64,000 nt of DNA. It comes from Candidatus Gastranaerophilales bacterium. GTDB taxonomy: Bacteria > Cyanobacteriota > Vampirovibrionia > Gastranaerophilales > Gastranaerophilaceae. The notes below the pieces were generated by a model. That model was not told where the DNA came from and did not search any database. It worked only from the letters and a program-made list of their open reading frames with translations. This document shows, piece by piece, positions 34,437 to 43,274 of the stretch. A program made the position numbers and the translations under genes. The stretch lies in NCBI GenBank assembly GCA_944323265.1, contig CALURX010000003.1, positions 1 to 64,000 of the forward strand, given 5' to 3'. Every line of letters begins with the position of its first letter. The first letter of the stretch is position 1.

Positions 34437-34465
34437 TTGCGACAAAAATTTAATCGTATTATAAT
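34437..34465 (+). promoter_or_regulatory. Early rightward promoter P2
   Basis: TTGCGA (34437-34442), a 17-bp spacer and TATAAT (34460-34465), 250 bp upstream of the first early gene. With P1 it forms a tandem pair read by host RNA polymerase to express the phage RNA polymerase. The leader between 34466 and 34716 contains a small hairpin (atcaac/gttgat near 34552) and no other clear signal. Confidence 0.55.
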
Positions 34466-34716
34466 CAGAACATCGATTTGAAAAACAAATTACAAATCAC
34501 TTCTTAACCCCGTTTTTAACAGGTTTGAGAAAAGAGGGGCAGAGCGTAGTCATCAACAAAGGTTGATTAGGGTTAAAAGCAAGCGACAACTTGTTTCCAC
34601 TTCCAAAGTCGCCCCCCTTTTCTAACAAAGTGGATGAAAAGTTCAAGGTCAAGCAGCGACCGGTTTGGTTTTTCAAATTAAAATGTACACACAAGGAAAT
34701 TAGAAAGGTGAAAACA

Positions 34717-35100
34717 ATGGAAAAGACTCCAAAAAACAAAGTAAACAATAGGAAAAACAATAAAAAGGAGAGTAAAATGAAGAAAAGAAAACGAAAGAAG
34801 AGTGTTAATACGAATAGAACTCAAGGAAAAGTTCTTAACCTCTTAAAAAGGCATTTACCAGAGAAGGTAGCGCAAATGCTGCTACAGGCTAGGACGATAC
34901 AACAGGACGGTGAGAAGCCCGATATTCCAGAATACAAATGTGCGACATGCGGACATTACCGTGACGGCAAGTGTTACCGTGAAGAATCGGAATTCGTGTA
35001 CAAGGTTAATCCGTTTGTGAACAAATGCTTTGTGCACACAAATTACGGAGCGAGTATACATCAATTCAAGCTCGGAGCGGTTAAGCGTGATGCTTCTTGA
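34717..35100 (+). CDS. First early protein, lysine-rich with zinc-ribbon-like Cys cluster
   Basis: 127 residues from the ATG at 34717 (AAAGGTG upstream), or 107 from the in-frame ATG at 34777, which has an even better AAAAAGGAG. The N-terminus is extremely basic (KKRKRKKS). The C-terminal half has CATCGHYRDGKC and a later CFVH that could bind zinc. T7 early proteins at this place (gp0.3, gp0.7) act on host defences and transcription. This one is unrelated, and I cannot say more than nucleic-acid binding is plausible. Confidence 0.65.
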   Translation: MEKTPKNKVNNRKNNKKESKMKKRKRKKSVNTNRTQGKVLNLLKRHLPEKVAQMLLQARTIQQDGEKPDIPEYKCATCGHYRDGKCYREESEFVYKVNPFVNKCFVHTNYGASIHQFKLGAVKRDAS

Positions 35101-35134
35101 TATCGTCCTAAATGACTGCTGGGGAAGGCTCTAA
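35090..35134 (+). CDS. 14-codon leader ORF ending at the RNA polymerase start
   Basis: ATG at 35090 encodes MLLDIVLNDCWGRL and stops with TAA at 35132-35134, directly abutting the TTG of the polymerase gene. A Shine-Dalgarno (GGGGAAGG) for the polymerase lies within it. The same pattern (mini-ORF, TAATTG, core gene) recurs before endonuclease I, suggesting coupling by termination-reinitiation. It may be coincidence. Confidence 0.35.
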   Translation: MLLDIVLNDCWGRL

Positions 35135-37591
35135 TTGCTCAATCAACAGCTTGCTCTTGAACAATCTGCTGTTATAGATTGTAAATCAAGATTTGATAAG
35201 GATGTAGAGCGTGCTATCCAAATCAATAGCTATGCTAGAACCAAAACAGCAAATCTAGTAATTTCATATATTATTACTGATTTTACTGACGAAATAAAAA
35301 AGTATCTGAAAAACTATAGCAAAGGGGTAGCTGTTCGCTCAACCCTCGCTGCTGAGGTTATTTCAAGACTCAAATATACAGATACCGCCGCTGTTGTAGT
35401 TGCCAGAATTATCTTCAACGGATTATTCAAAAACCGTTCAATTCAATCAATGTACCGTGAAATCGGGCAAGGATTAGAAGACGAGTGGAAGATGGGGCAG
35501 TTCAAGAAAGAAAATCTTGCTTACTACAACAAAATCCTCACAGATATGAGAAAACGAGGTGCTAAAAGCAATCGTATAAAGACTGTAATGAACTTTGTCT
35601 TCTCAAAAAGCTTGGATTTTCATACTGAAACGTGGTCTGTTTCAGAAAAAATCCACGCAGGGATGGTACTTTTACATTTGTTTATTGAGTCAACTGGGCT
35701 TATTGAGATTACAGATTTTTTTGTAAAAGGTAAGCACCATAAACAGGTTCAGCCATCAGAAAAACTGTTGAAGTATATTAATGATTTGAATGAAAAATTT
35801 GAATTATTGCACCCACAGTTTTTACCGATGGTATGTGAGCCAAAAGAATGGACTGGAATTTTTGATGGAGGATATGTTTCACCCTATATCAAGAGAAACA
35901 AACTTATCAAAAATAATTCCAGAAAATATCTTAAAAAACTAGCAGATACACCCATGCCAGAGGTTTATAGTGCTATCAACCATATTCAAAATACGGCTTG
36001 GCAGATAAATCAAAAGGTATTGGGAATCGTTGAAACGCTGTGGGAAGAAGGACACGCTATTGCTGAACTCCCAGACAGAGAGGATGAAGCAATACCAGTA
36101 TTCCCATTTCCGGACTTAGCTGAAGGTGAAACTTTGACAGAAGAAGAACTTGAAGTTAAGAAAGCTTGGAAGCGAGAAGTGTATGAGATTCATAAAAAGA
36201 ATGTGCAGAAACGCTCTTATAGAATCTTTGTATCGCTCGTTTTAAGGATTGTCCGACAGTTCAAAGATTATGAGAAGATTTATTTCCCGTATCAAATGGA
36301 CTTTCGAGGAAGGATTTATCCCATTCCTGTATTATTACAACCACAGGGAAGTGACCTTGCAAAAGGATTATTAAGATTTGCGGAAGGAAAAGCTATAAAA
36401 GGTAATCCAGATGCTATCAAATGGTTCTTGATACATGGTGCTAATATGTTCGGATTTGACAAAGCAAGCTACGCCGAGCGTATAGAATGGATAAATAAAA
36501 ACAAGGTTGAAATATTATCGTTTGCTAAAAACCCCTTAGAAAACAGGGGGTGGGCGGAAGCAGATAAGCCGTTTCAGTTCTTGGCTTGGTGTTTTGAATA
36601 CGCAGAGTTCATACATAACCCCGATGTGTTCAAAACCCAAATCCCAATACAATTAGATGGTACTTGTAATGGTTTACAACATTACTCCGCATTGTTGAAG
36701 GATGAAGTAGGCGGTAAAGCCGTTAATTTAATTAATAGTGACAAACCTTCTGATATTTATGAAGAAGTCGCCAAAAAGTTAAAAAACGGACTGCAAGCCG
36801 TGCAAGATAATGAAATACTTGCTAAAAAGTGGTTAGAATTAGGTTTCGACCGCAAATTAACAAAGCGACCAGTAATGGTTCTACCGTATGGCGGTAGTGA
36901 GTATTCATGCAGAGAATTTATTGCAGATTATTTGCAAGAAAATTACTCACTAGAATACATCTGGAAACACTTTGAGATTGGAAATAATCCTAACGACAGT
37001 TTATTCAAGGTATCGTTATATCTCTCTAAGTATTTGTGGAGAGCAATTGAAGGTACACTTGGAGCAGCTATAGAAGGTATGAATTATCTTAAAAAAGTTG
37101 CAAGTATAGTAAGTGCCAAAAGCGACTACATTGAGTGGAAAACTCCGGCAGGACTTATTGTACGGCAAGAATATAAAGCTCAAAAGAAGAAGGTTATTCG
37201 TACAGAGCTTTATGGCAGTATTATTCGGACAAATGTAAATCTTGATACAGACAAAGCCGATAGACGAAAACAGACTAACGGTATCTGTCCTAATCTAATA
37301 CATAGTCTTGATGCCGCTTGTTTAATGATTTATTTGAATAAATGCAAACAGGCTGGAATTAACAGTATTATGAGTGTTCATGACTGTTATGCGGTACACG
37401 CAACAGAAACAGAACTATCAGCAAAGCTTTTAAGAGAAGCTTTTGTTGAGATTTACAAGCAACCAATCATACAGAATTTTTTATCCGATATAAAAAAGAA
37501 TTTACCCTGTGAAGTGAAGCTACCAGCTTTACCACCAGAAGGAAGACTTGATATTGAGGATGTGTATGACAGTCAGTATTTCTTCAACTAG
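35135..37591 (+). CDS. T7-like single-subunit DNA-directed RNA polymerase
   Basis: 818 residues (T7: 883). Hallmarks in order are YQMDFRGRIYPIPVLLQPQGSD (about 386-410), motif A IQLDGTCNGLQHYSA with catalytic Asp (about 505), motif B KRPVMVLPYGGSEYS with Lys and Tyr (about 575) and motif C SVHDCYAVH with the second Asp (about 746). It transcribes phage genes from its own promoters and so controls the switch to replication and late genes. The start is TTG at 35135, after GGGGAAGG. No recurrent phage promoter could be picked out by eye. Confidence 0.97.
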   Translation: MLNQQLALEQSAVIDCKSRFDKDVERAIQINSYARTKTANLVISYIITDFTDEIKKYLKNYSKGVAVRSTLAAEVISRLKYTDTAAVVVARIIFNGLFKNRSIQSMYREIGQGLEDEWKMGQFKKENLAYYNKILTDMRKRGAKSNRIKTVMNFVFSKSLDFHTETWSVSEKIHAGMVLLHLFIESTGLIEITDFFVKGKHHKQVQPSEKLLKYINDLNEKFELLHPQFLPMVCEPKEWTGIFDGGYVSPYIKRNKLIKNNSRKYLKKLADTPMPEVYSAINHIQNTAWQINQKVLGIVETLWEEGHAIAELPDREDEAIPVFPFPDLAEGETLTEEELEVKKAWKREVYEIHKKNVQKRSYRIFVSLVLRIVRQFKDYEKIYFPYQMDFRGRIYPIPVLLQPQGSDLAKGLLRFAEGKAIKGNPDAIKWFLIHGANMFGFDKASYAERIEWINKNKVEILSFAKNPLENRGWAEADKPFQFLAWCFEYAEFIHNPDVFKTQIPIQLDGTCNGLQHYSALLKDEVGGKAVNLINSDKPSDIYEEVAKKLKNGLQAVQDNEILAKKWLELGFDRKLTKRPVMVLPYGGSEYSCREFIADYLQENYSLEYIWKHFEIGNNPNDSLFKVSLYLSKYLWRAIEGTLGAAIEGMNYLKKVASIVSAKSDYIEWKTPAGLIVRQEYKAQKKKVIRTELYGSIIRTNVNLDTDKADRRKQTNGICPNLIHSLDAACLMIYLNKCKQAGINSIMSVHDCYAVHATETELSAKLLREAFVEIYKQPIIQNFLSDIKKNLPCEVKLPALPPEGRLDIEDVYDSQYFFN

Positions 37592-37610
37592 AAGAAAAAG
37601 GAGAAAAAAT

Positions 37611-37826
37611 ATGTTTAGAAAAGAAACAGAGTGCTTTATAAGCACACAGGAAATGCTTGCAAAAAAAGGTTATCACACAGTTGTTCCAAAAGTCGGAGAA
37701 CTGGGTAAAGCCTTAATGCAAGCCAGCAAAGAAAAACCAGAGTGTAAATGGTTAAAAAAGCATTTAGACCAGTTTTTCAAGGAATTAAGACGAGAAAATA
37801 AGAGCAAAAAAAGAAATGAGTATTAA
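37611..37826 (+). CDS. Small hypothetical protein (71 aa)
   Basis: Starts at the ATG at 37611, preceded by AAAAGGAG. A longer frame reaches back into the polymerase gene but lacks an RBS. The protein is basic and helical (FISTQEMLAKKGYHTVVPK, WLKKHLDQFFKELRRENKSKK). No family recognised. It overlaps the next start by 11 bp. Confidence 0.65.
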   Translation: MFRKETECFISTQEMLAKKGYHTVVPKVGELGKALMQASKEKPECKWLKKHLDQFFKELRRENKSKKRNEY

Positions 37827-38109
37827 AAGTAAAACTGCTGAACTCCTCTATGATTTAATGCTAAGGACTAACCCTCAAAGGGTTGCCCTTAGTGCATTAA
37901 AAGCAATTGACGGAGTGCAAGCAGAAAAGGTAGAAGACCAGTTATTAGGACTAGCTGCGGTGTTGGTATGCATGTTAAATCATTATGGATTATCGCATGT
38001 TGATGTATTGGGTATAGCCGATAATATGGTGTTTTCGGGGAATAACAACAATATGATACCCGAATTTAAGGCAATTAAAAATTACATGAAATCAGAATGG
38101 GAGATTTAA
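37816..38109 (+). CDS. Hypothetical protein (97 aa)
   Basis: A helical protein with a hydrophobic centre (QLLGLAAVLVCMLNHYGLSHVDVLGIADNM). No domain recognised. It lies between the polymerase and the ssDNA-binding protein, where T7 carries small host-takeover genes, and is translationally linked on both sides (11-bp overlap upstream, 3-bp gap downstream). Confidence 0.65.
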   Translation: MSIKSKTAELLYDLMLRTNPQRVALSALKAIDGVQAEKVEDQLLGLAAVLVCMLNHYGLSHVDVLGIADNMVFSGNNNNMIPEFKAIKNYMKSEWEI

Positions 38110-38112
38110 AAA

Positions 38113-38742
38113 ATGGCAAAAGATTCAGTTAGAATTAAATATTCGACAGGACTCGGCGAAGTGACAGGCTTCGTAAGTGTAGCAAAACCTTCTACAACAT
38201 ACGATAAAGACGGTTTATATCAATTAAATATTTTGATTGATAAAAAAGAAGGCAAAGCTTTGCACCAAAAAATAGAAGAGCTTATTCAAGAACAATTTGA
38301 AAAGTTCAGAAAGAATAATAAAAAAGCCGATATTACAGCATGCATACCTTACATAAAGGTAGAAAAAGATGAAAACGGCAGAATTATTAAAGAAATACCT
38401 GACCCAGACGGCAGATATATCCTCAAAACAAAAAATAAAGCATATATCAAAGACGGCAAAATCGGACAAAAAATACAGGTGTTTGATTCAAAGCTCAATC
38501 CAGTAGACGTAGTAAACTTTGGTGAGGGCTCAAAAGTAAAACTAGGTATTACGCTTGAAGGATATTCAAGCAATCTGGGAACAGGTGTATCTGTTAAACT
38601 TAGAGCCGTTCAAATTATTGAAGTTAAGAACTATAGCGGATTCAAAGCAGAAGACTTCTTTGGTGAAGAAGACGGCTATGAATATTCAGAAGATGAAGAA
38701 ATTATTACTGCTGACGAAGAAGATGAAGAAGCTGATTTTTAG
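38113..38742 (+). CDS. Single-stranded DNA-binding protein (gp2.5-like)
   Basis: 209 residues. An OB-fold core (GEVTGFVSVAKPSTTYDKDGLYQLNILIDK.. and LGITLEGYSSNLGTGVSVKLRAVQI) is followed by a strongly acidic C-terminal tail (DEEDEEADF). The tail is the docking element that T7 gp2.5 uses for polymerase and primase-helicase. Position before endonuclease I matches T7 gene order. Confidence 0.9.
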   Translation: MAKDSVRIKYSTGLGEVTGFVSVAKPSTTYDKDGLYQLNILIDKKEGKALHQKIEELIQEQFEKFRKNNKKADITACIPYIKVEKDENGRIIKEIPDPDGRYILKTKNKAYIKDGKIGQKIQVFDSKLNPVDVVNFGEGSKVKLGITLEGYSSNLGTGVSVKLRAVQIIEVKNYSGFKAEDFFGEEDGYEYSEDEEIITADEEDEEADF

Positions 38743-38751
38743 AGGGGATAA

Positions 38752-38799
38752 ATGAAACTAGATTTTAGTTACTCTTACAAGTATGGAAGTGAAACATAA
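38752..38799 (+). CDS. 15-codon leader ORF ending at the endonuclease I start
   Basis: ATG at 38752 after AGAGGGG encodes MKLDFSYSYKYGSET. Its TAA (38797-38799) directly precedes the TTG start of endonuclease I in the same frame. The endonuclease RBS (GGAAGTG) lies inside it. Likely a coupling peptide. A nonsense mutation splitting a longer endonuclease N-terminus is the alternative. Confidence 0.45.
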   Translation: MKLDFSYSYKYGSET

Positions 38800-39228
38800 T
38801 TGGCTAAAGCAAAGCATTTGCCCCCGGAGCAAGTCGGATTAAAACTCGGCTTCCGAAGCGGACTTGAGAAGGACATTGCAGCTCAACTTAGAGCTAGTGG
38901 GATTGACCCTAAGTATGAAAGTTTGAAACTTAAATATCGTGTGGAAAAAGACCATACATATACCCCAGACTTTCCTATTACAAACACAATTATTATTGAA
39001 ACCAAAGGAAGGTTTTTAACTTCTGACAGAATGAAAATGCTTTTAATCCAAAAGCAGCACCCCGAATACGATTTTAGATTTGTATTCAATAATTCTAAAG
39101 CTCGTATTTCAAAAATCTCCAAAACAACTTACGGAGAGTGGTGTGAGCGTAACGGATTTAAGTATGCTGACAAAGTTATTCCTCAATCTTGGATAGAAGA
39201 AATTAAGTTATTAAATAAGGAAAATTAA
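38800..39228 (+). CDS. Endonuclease I (T7 gp3-like Holliday junction resolvase)
   Basis: 142 residues, near T7 gp3 (149). FRSGLEKDIAAQL holds the catalytic Glu, HTYTPDFPITNTIIIETKGRF the Asp, Glu and Lys. QHPEYDFRFVF and YGEWCERNGFKYADKVIP follow as in T7. It resolves branched replication intermediates and can degrade host DNA. It starts at TTG 38800, abutting an upstream stop. Confidence 0.95.
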   Translation: MAKAKHLPPEQVGLKLGFRSGLEKDIAAQLRASGIDPKYESLKLKYRVEKDHTYTPDFPITNTIIIETKGRFLTSDRMKMLLIQKQHPEYDFRFVFNNSKARISKISKTTYGEWCERNGFKYADKVIPQSWIEEIKLLNKEN

Positions 39229-40845
39229 TTGACATTATCACACCAACCTTGTGCCGACTGTGGCTCAAGTGATGCCTTGATGATTAATGATGATGGCTCT
39301 ACTTATTGTTTCTCTTGCGGTACTCACCATTCTTGTAGTGATGTGAGTGCTGCTCCAGAGAAGCAAAAAGAAATGCCAAAAGACTTTCTCAAAGGGGTAT
39401 CAAAGGATATTGAAAGTAGAGCTTTGAGCAAATCTACTTGTTCTCGATATAAGTACAATATTGGCAAAGATAAAGACAGAGAAATCCAAATAGCTACTTA
39501 TAGAGATTTAGACGGTAATCCGATTTTTCAGAAAATCAGATATCCTAATGAAAAAGAATTTAGGATTGTCGGTAAATTTAAACCATTGCTTTATGGTATG
39601 CACCTATTCAGAGGAAATGACAAGAAGCTGATAATAACAGAGGGTGAAATAGATTGTTTATCCGTATCACAAGTTGTTAATGGTTATCCTGTTGTTTCAA
39701 TACCAAACGGAGCTAATAGTGCAAAATTAGCCATAAAGCATAATCTAAAATGGCTGGAGCGGTTTGAAGAAGTAGTTTTCTGCTTTGATATGGATGAAGC
39801 TGGCAAAGAAGCAGCTAAAGAATGTGCTGCAATTCTTTCTGTCGGAAAAGCTAAAATTATGTCTTTACCACTTAAAGATGCTAATGAAATGCTTAAAGCA
39901 GGCAGAACAGATGAACTTTATAAAGCAGTTTGGAATGCTTTAGAATACCGCCCAGACGGCATTGTATATGGCTCTGAATTATGGGAAGAAATTGAAAAAC
40001 CTGTAACATACGGATTAAGTTATCCGTTCCCTACATTAACAAAGCTGACTTACGGCATTAGAACATCAGAAATGATTGTATTTGGTGCTGGCACAGGTAT
40101 GGGAAAGACAGAGTTTTTCAAGGAAATAGAAGCAGACTTACTAATAAATCATAAGCAGAACATTGGTATTATTCACTTAGAGGAACAAACCAGAGAAACT
40201 ATATTAGGCTTAATGAGTAAGCATAGCTCAATTAAGTTTCATCTGCCAACATCTGAATATACCCCAGAACAAAAACGAAAAGCATTTGATGAAACAATCG
40301 GTACTAACAGGGTATTCATTTATGATAGCTTTGGAACAACCGATTTGGACACAATCAAAAATACAATTCGCTATATGGTTAAAGGTAAGGATTGCAAATA
40401 TGTCTTTCTCGACCATATTACAGCTCTTGGGGATGGGCTGGAAGACGGAAACAATGTAAATCAATATATGCGTAAAGTTGTTTCTGAACTTGCAAATTTG
40501 ACAAGAGAACTTGATTTTACTCTCTTTACGATTTCACATTTGCGTAAGCCAGACAACAAAAAGCCACATGAAGAAGGTGGAAGAGTGCATTTAGATGATT
40601 TATACGGAGCTGCTGCTCTAAAACAATGGTCTAGCTATGTTTTCGGCTTAGAACGAAATCAACAAGCTACGGATGAAAATGAAAGACACACTACCACCCT
40701 AAGATGCCTTAAAGACAGATATACAGGTGTTGCAGCAGGTCAGACATTTAAAATCAAGTATGACAAAGACACAGGTCGTCTTGTTGAGTTAGATAGAGAG
40801 CTTACAATTGCAGATTTAGTTAATGACAATGATGGAGATTTTTAA
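39229..40845 (+). CDS. DNA primase-helicase (T7 gp4-like)
   Basis: 538 residues (T7: 566). The N-terminal zinc domain has CADCGSSDAL..CFSCG. TOPRIM motifs are IITEGEIDCLSVSQ and FCFDMDEAGKEAA. The DnaB-like helicase has Walker A GAGTGMGKTEFF (about 286), Walker B YVFLDHITALGDG and motif FTISHLRKP. It unwinds the replication fork and makes primers for the phage polymerase. The start is TTG right after the endonuclease stop (TAATTG), so translation is coupled. Confidence 0.96.
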   Translation: MTLSHQPCADCGSSDALMINDDGSTYCFSCGTHHSCSDVSAAPEKQKEMPKDFLKGVSKDIESRALSKSTCSRYKYNIGKDKDREIQIATYRDLDGNPIFQKIRYPNEKEFRIVGKFKPLLYGMHLFRGNDKKLIITEGEIDCLSVSQVVNGYPVVSIPNGANSAKLAIKHNLKWLERFEEVVFCFDMDEAGKEAAKECAAILSVGKAKIMSLPLKDANEMLKAGRTDELYKAVWNALEYRPDGIVYGSELWEEIEKPVTYGLSYPFPTLTKLTYGIRTSEMIVFGAGTGMGKTEFFKEIEADLLINHKQNIGIIHLEEQTRETILGLMSKHSSIKFHLPTSEYTPEQKRKAFDETIGTNRVFIYDSFGTTDLDTIKNTIRYMVKGKDCKYVFLDHITALGDGLEDGNNVNQYMRKVVSELANLTRELDFTLFTISHLRKPDNKKPHEEGGRVHLDDLYGAAALKQWSSYVFGLERNQQATDENERHTTTLRCLKDRYTGVAAGQTFKIKYDKDTGRLVELDRELTIADLVNDNDGDF

Positions 40846-41254
40846 AGAAATGAAAATATTAGAAAAACAGTTGAGAACTCTTCGAGAAGAGTATGAAAAG
40901 AAGGTAAAAGAATTACTAATGGGGCGTTATCCCTATTTGTATTTTTATATTTCACCCACAGGGAATATCTCTGTGTGGGTGCGAAGGAATGATAAAGACG
41001 GCACTGGGATAGCAATACCGTCAACAAATATTTATACATTTGATGAGAATTATTTTGATGAACTTAATCAAAAAATCAAACCAGCTTCATTAGAACCTGA
41101 AAAATATTTTGTATGTACAAAATGCGGAGAAGTGAAGTCTATAAATGAGTATGAAGCAAGCGTTATGGCTGCGGATTATTGCAAAAATTGTGCTGAAAAG
41201 CCATCAATAAAAGCGTTAATTATTGAAAGTAAAAAGGAAGGTTTTTATGACTAA
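40823..41254 (+). CDS. Hypothetical protein with coiled coil and zinc ribbon (143 aa)
   Basis: The start could be Met 1 (40823), Met 4 or Met 10; none has a strong RBS and the gene overlaps the primase end. An N-terminal coiled coil (MKILEKQLRTLREEYEKKVKEL) is followed by a small beta domain and a C-terminal pair CTKCGEV..YCKNCA spaced like a zinc ribbon. No family recognised. Its 3' end overlaps the next small zinc-ribbon gene. Confidence 0.65.
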   Translation: MTMMEIFKEMKILEKQLRTLREEYEKKVKELLMGRYPYLYFYISPTGNISVWVRRNDKDGTGIAIPSTNIYTFDENYFDELNQKIKPASLEPEKYFVCTKCGEVKSINEYEASVMAADYCKNCAEKPSIKALIIESKKEGFYD

Positions 41255-41447
41255 GGGTAAATGTACTTTAGATTGTTGCGATATGACAAATTTTGATATT
41301 GATTTCATAAGATTTGAAGATACAGCTTTAGATGAAGAGCTAACAGGTGAAAATTGCCCCCAATGCGGTTATCCTATCGTAATTGAAGAAGGGCTGGAAT
41401 TATGTTATCGCTGTGGCTGGTATCGAGGAATGGAAGAGGAAGATTAA
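41247..41447 (+). CDS. Small zinc-ribbon protein (66 aa)
   Basis: From the ATG at 41247, preceded by AAAAAGGAAGG. An N-terminal CTLDCCDM and a clear four-cysteine ribbon, CPQCGYPIVIEEGLELCYRCGW, end the protein with acidic residues. Probably binds nucleic acid or the polymerase. It sits between primase and polymerase and its stop abuts the polymerase TTG start. Confidence 0.7.
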   Translation: MTKGKCTLDCCDMTNFDIDFIRFEDTALDEELTGENCPQCGYPIVIEEGLELCYRCGWYRGMEEED

Positions 41448-43262
41448 TTGGCTCTAATATTTGATATTGAGACCAATGGGCTTTATGAAGATACTACAAC
41501 TATTCACTCTCTTGTAATATACGATACGGATTCTCAAAAGACATATAGCTGTGCTGACCAAGATGGCTATATGTCTATAAGAGAAGGTATAGAATTACTG
41601 GAACAATCAGATGTTATTGTCGGACATAATGTTATAAAGTTTGATATTCCTGTAATTCAAAAGTTTTATCCTAGTTTTAAACCTCAAGGTAAAATTTTTG
41701 ACACATTGTTAGTATCAAAGCTCGTTTATCCAGACATAGGGGTTATGGATGATATAAATATCAGAAAAGGGCGTTATAAAGCCAGTTTAGTTTTAAAAAA
41801 CGGCAAAAAGAAAGTAATCAGAGGGTCTTATTCTCTTTTTGCTTTTGGCTACAGATTACAAGAATACAAAGGAGATTATTGTCAACAGGATGATTGTTGG
41901 CTCGAATGGTCGGTTGATATGCAGAGGTACTGTGAGCAAGATGTTACAGTTACTAAGGTTTTGTATGAACGATTGCAAAAATATGACATACCAGAGGAAA
42001 CAATAAATCTTGAAAATAAATTTGCACAAATAATTTTCTTACAAGAACAGAGAGGAATATACTTTGACAAAGAAAAAGCTATTGAACTCGCAGCAAAACT
42101 CACTAAACAAAAACTTGAACTTGAAAAAAGAATTAGACTTGCTTTTCCCAATGAAATCAGAGAAGAGGTCTTTATTCCAAAAGTCAATAATAAAACAAGA
42201 GGTTATGTTAAAGGAGTACCATTTACTAAAAAGACTGTGGTTGAATTTAATCCGTCTTCTCGGCAAATGATTGCTAACGGATTAATTAGGAAATATGGCT
42301 GGAAACCTGTAAAACACTCCGAAACAGGTTTACCAGTAATTGATGAAGAAGTATTAGAAACTTTAGATTATGCAGAAGCACCTCTGTTAAAAGAATACTT
42401 CTTGATTACAAAAACGCTCGGACAGCTTGCAGACGGTAAAAATGCTTGGTTAAAGATGATTGCCAAAGATGGTGCAATACATGGACATGTAGATACTATC
42501 GGAGCTGTAACTTGCAGATGTACTCATAATTCACCTAATTTAGCTCAAGTGCCTGCCGTAGGTGGGTTTATGGGTAAGGAGTGCAGAGAATTATTTATAG
42601 CAAGAGAAGGATATAAGCTCGTTGGCTGCGATGCAAGCGGTTTGGAGCTTAGATGTCTGGCTCATTATATGAATGATTCTGATTATACGAATGAAATATT
42701 AAATGGTGATATTCATACCAAAAATCAACAAATGGCAGGGCTTAAAACAAGAGCAGAAGCTAAAAGGTTTATCTATGCCTTCAATTACGGTGGAGGAGAT
42801 GAATTAATAGGTTCTATTGTCGGTGGTACAAAAGAAGACGGTAAAAAAATCCGTAAAAAATTCTTACAAGGATTACCGAAGCTCAACCTTTTAATTAACG
42901 GAGTAAAAGCTAAAATTAAAGAAAAAGGTTATTTAAAAGGGATTGATAAGCGTACTCTCAAAGTCAGAGAACAATACAAGGGGTTAAATGTTCTTTTACA
43001 ATCCGCTGGTGCAATTGTAATGAAAAAAGCACTTTGTATTCTATATGACGATTGCTTGAATAAAGGTTGGCAGTACGGAAATGATTTTGCTTTTGTTCTA
43101 AATGTTCATGACGAATATCAAGCCGAAGTTAAGCCAGAATTTGTAGATGAATACAAAATACTTGCAGTAGAAGCAATTAAAAAAGCTGGTGAAGCTCTCG
43201 GTTTTAGATGTCCGCTAGACGGTGAAGCAAAAGTTGGGAATAGTTGGTATGACACTCACTAG
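41448..43262 (+). CDS. Family A DNA polymerase with 3'-5' exonuclease (T7 gp5-like)
   Basis: 604 residues (T7: 704). Exonuclease motifs are FDIETNGL at the N-terminus and VGHNVIKFDIPVI. Polymerase motif A is GCDASGLELRCLAHYM (about 394), motif B KRFIYAFNYGGGDELIGS (about 438) and motif C NVHDEYQAEV (about 551). It replicates the phage genome with the primase-helicase and SSB. The region between exonuclease and palm is shorter than in T7, so a thioredoxin-binding loop of the T7 kind may be absent. TTG start in a TAATTG junction. Confidence 0.96.
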   Translation: MALIFDIETNGLYEDTTTIHSLVIYDTDSQKTYSCADQDGYMSIREGIELLEQSDVIVGHNVIKFDIPVIQKFYPSFKPQGKIFDTLLVSKLVYPDIGVMDDINIRKGRYKASLVLKNGKKKVIRGSYSLFAFGYRLQEYKGDYCQQDDCWLEWSVDMQRYCEQDVTVTKVLYERLQKYDIPEETINLENKFAQIIFLQEQRGIYFDKEKAIELAAKLTKQKLELEKRIRLAFPNEIREEVFIPKVNNKTRGYVKGVPFTKKTVVEFNPSSRQMIANGLIRKYGWKPVKHSETGLPVIDEEVLETLDYAEAPLLKEYFLITKTLGQLADGKNAWLKMIAKDGAIHGHVDTIGAVTCRCTHNSPNLAQVPAVGGFMGKECRELFIAREGYKLVGCDASGLELRCLAHYMNDSDYTNEILNGDIHTKNQQMAGLKTRAEAKRFIYAFNYGGGDELIGSIVGGTKEDGKKIRKKFLQGLPKLNLLINGVKAKIKEKGYLKGIDKRTLKVREQYKGLNVLLQSAGAIVMKKALCILYDDCLNKGWQYGNDFAFVLNVHDEYQAEVKPEFVDEYKILAVEAIKKAGEALGFRCPLDGEAKVGNSWYDTH

Positions 43263-43274
43263 GAGTAAAAAATA

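Noticed and set aside
34497-34760. 87-codon minus-strand frame in the early control region
   Set aside because: It overlaps the early leader and first gene on the opposite strand, has no RBS, and lies across predicted promoters and starts. Treated as a chance frame.
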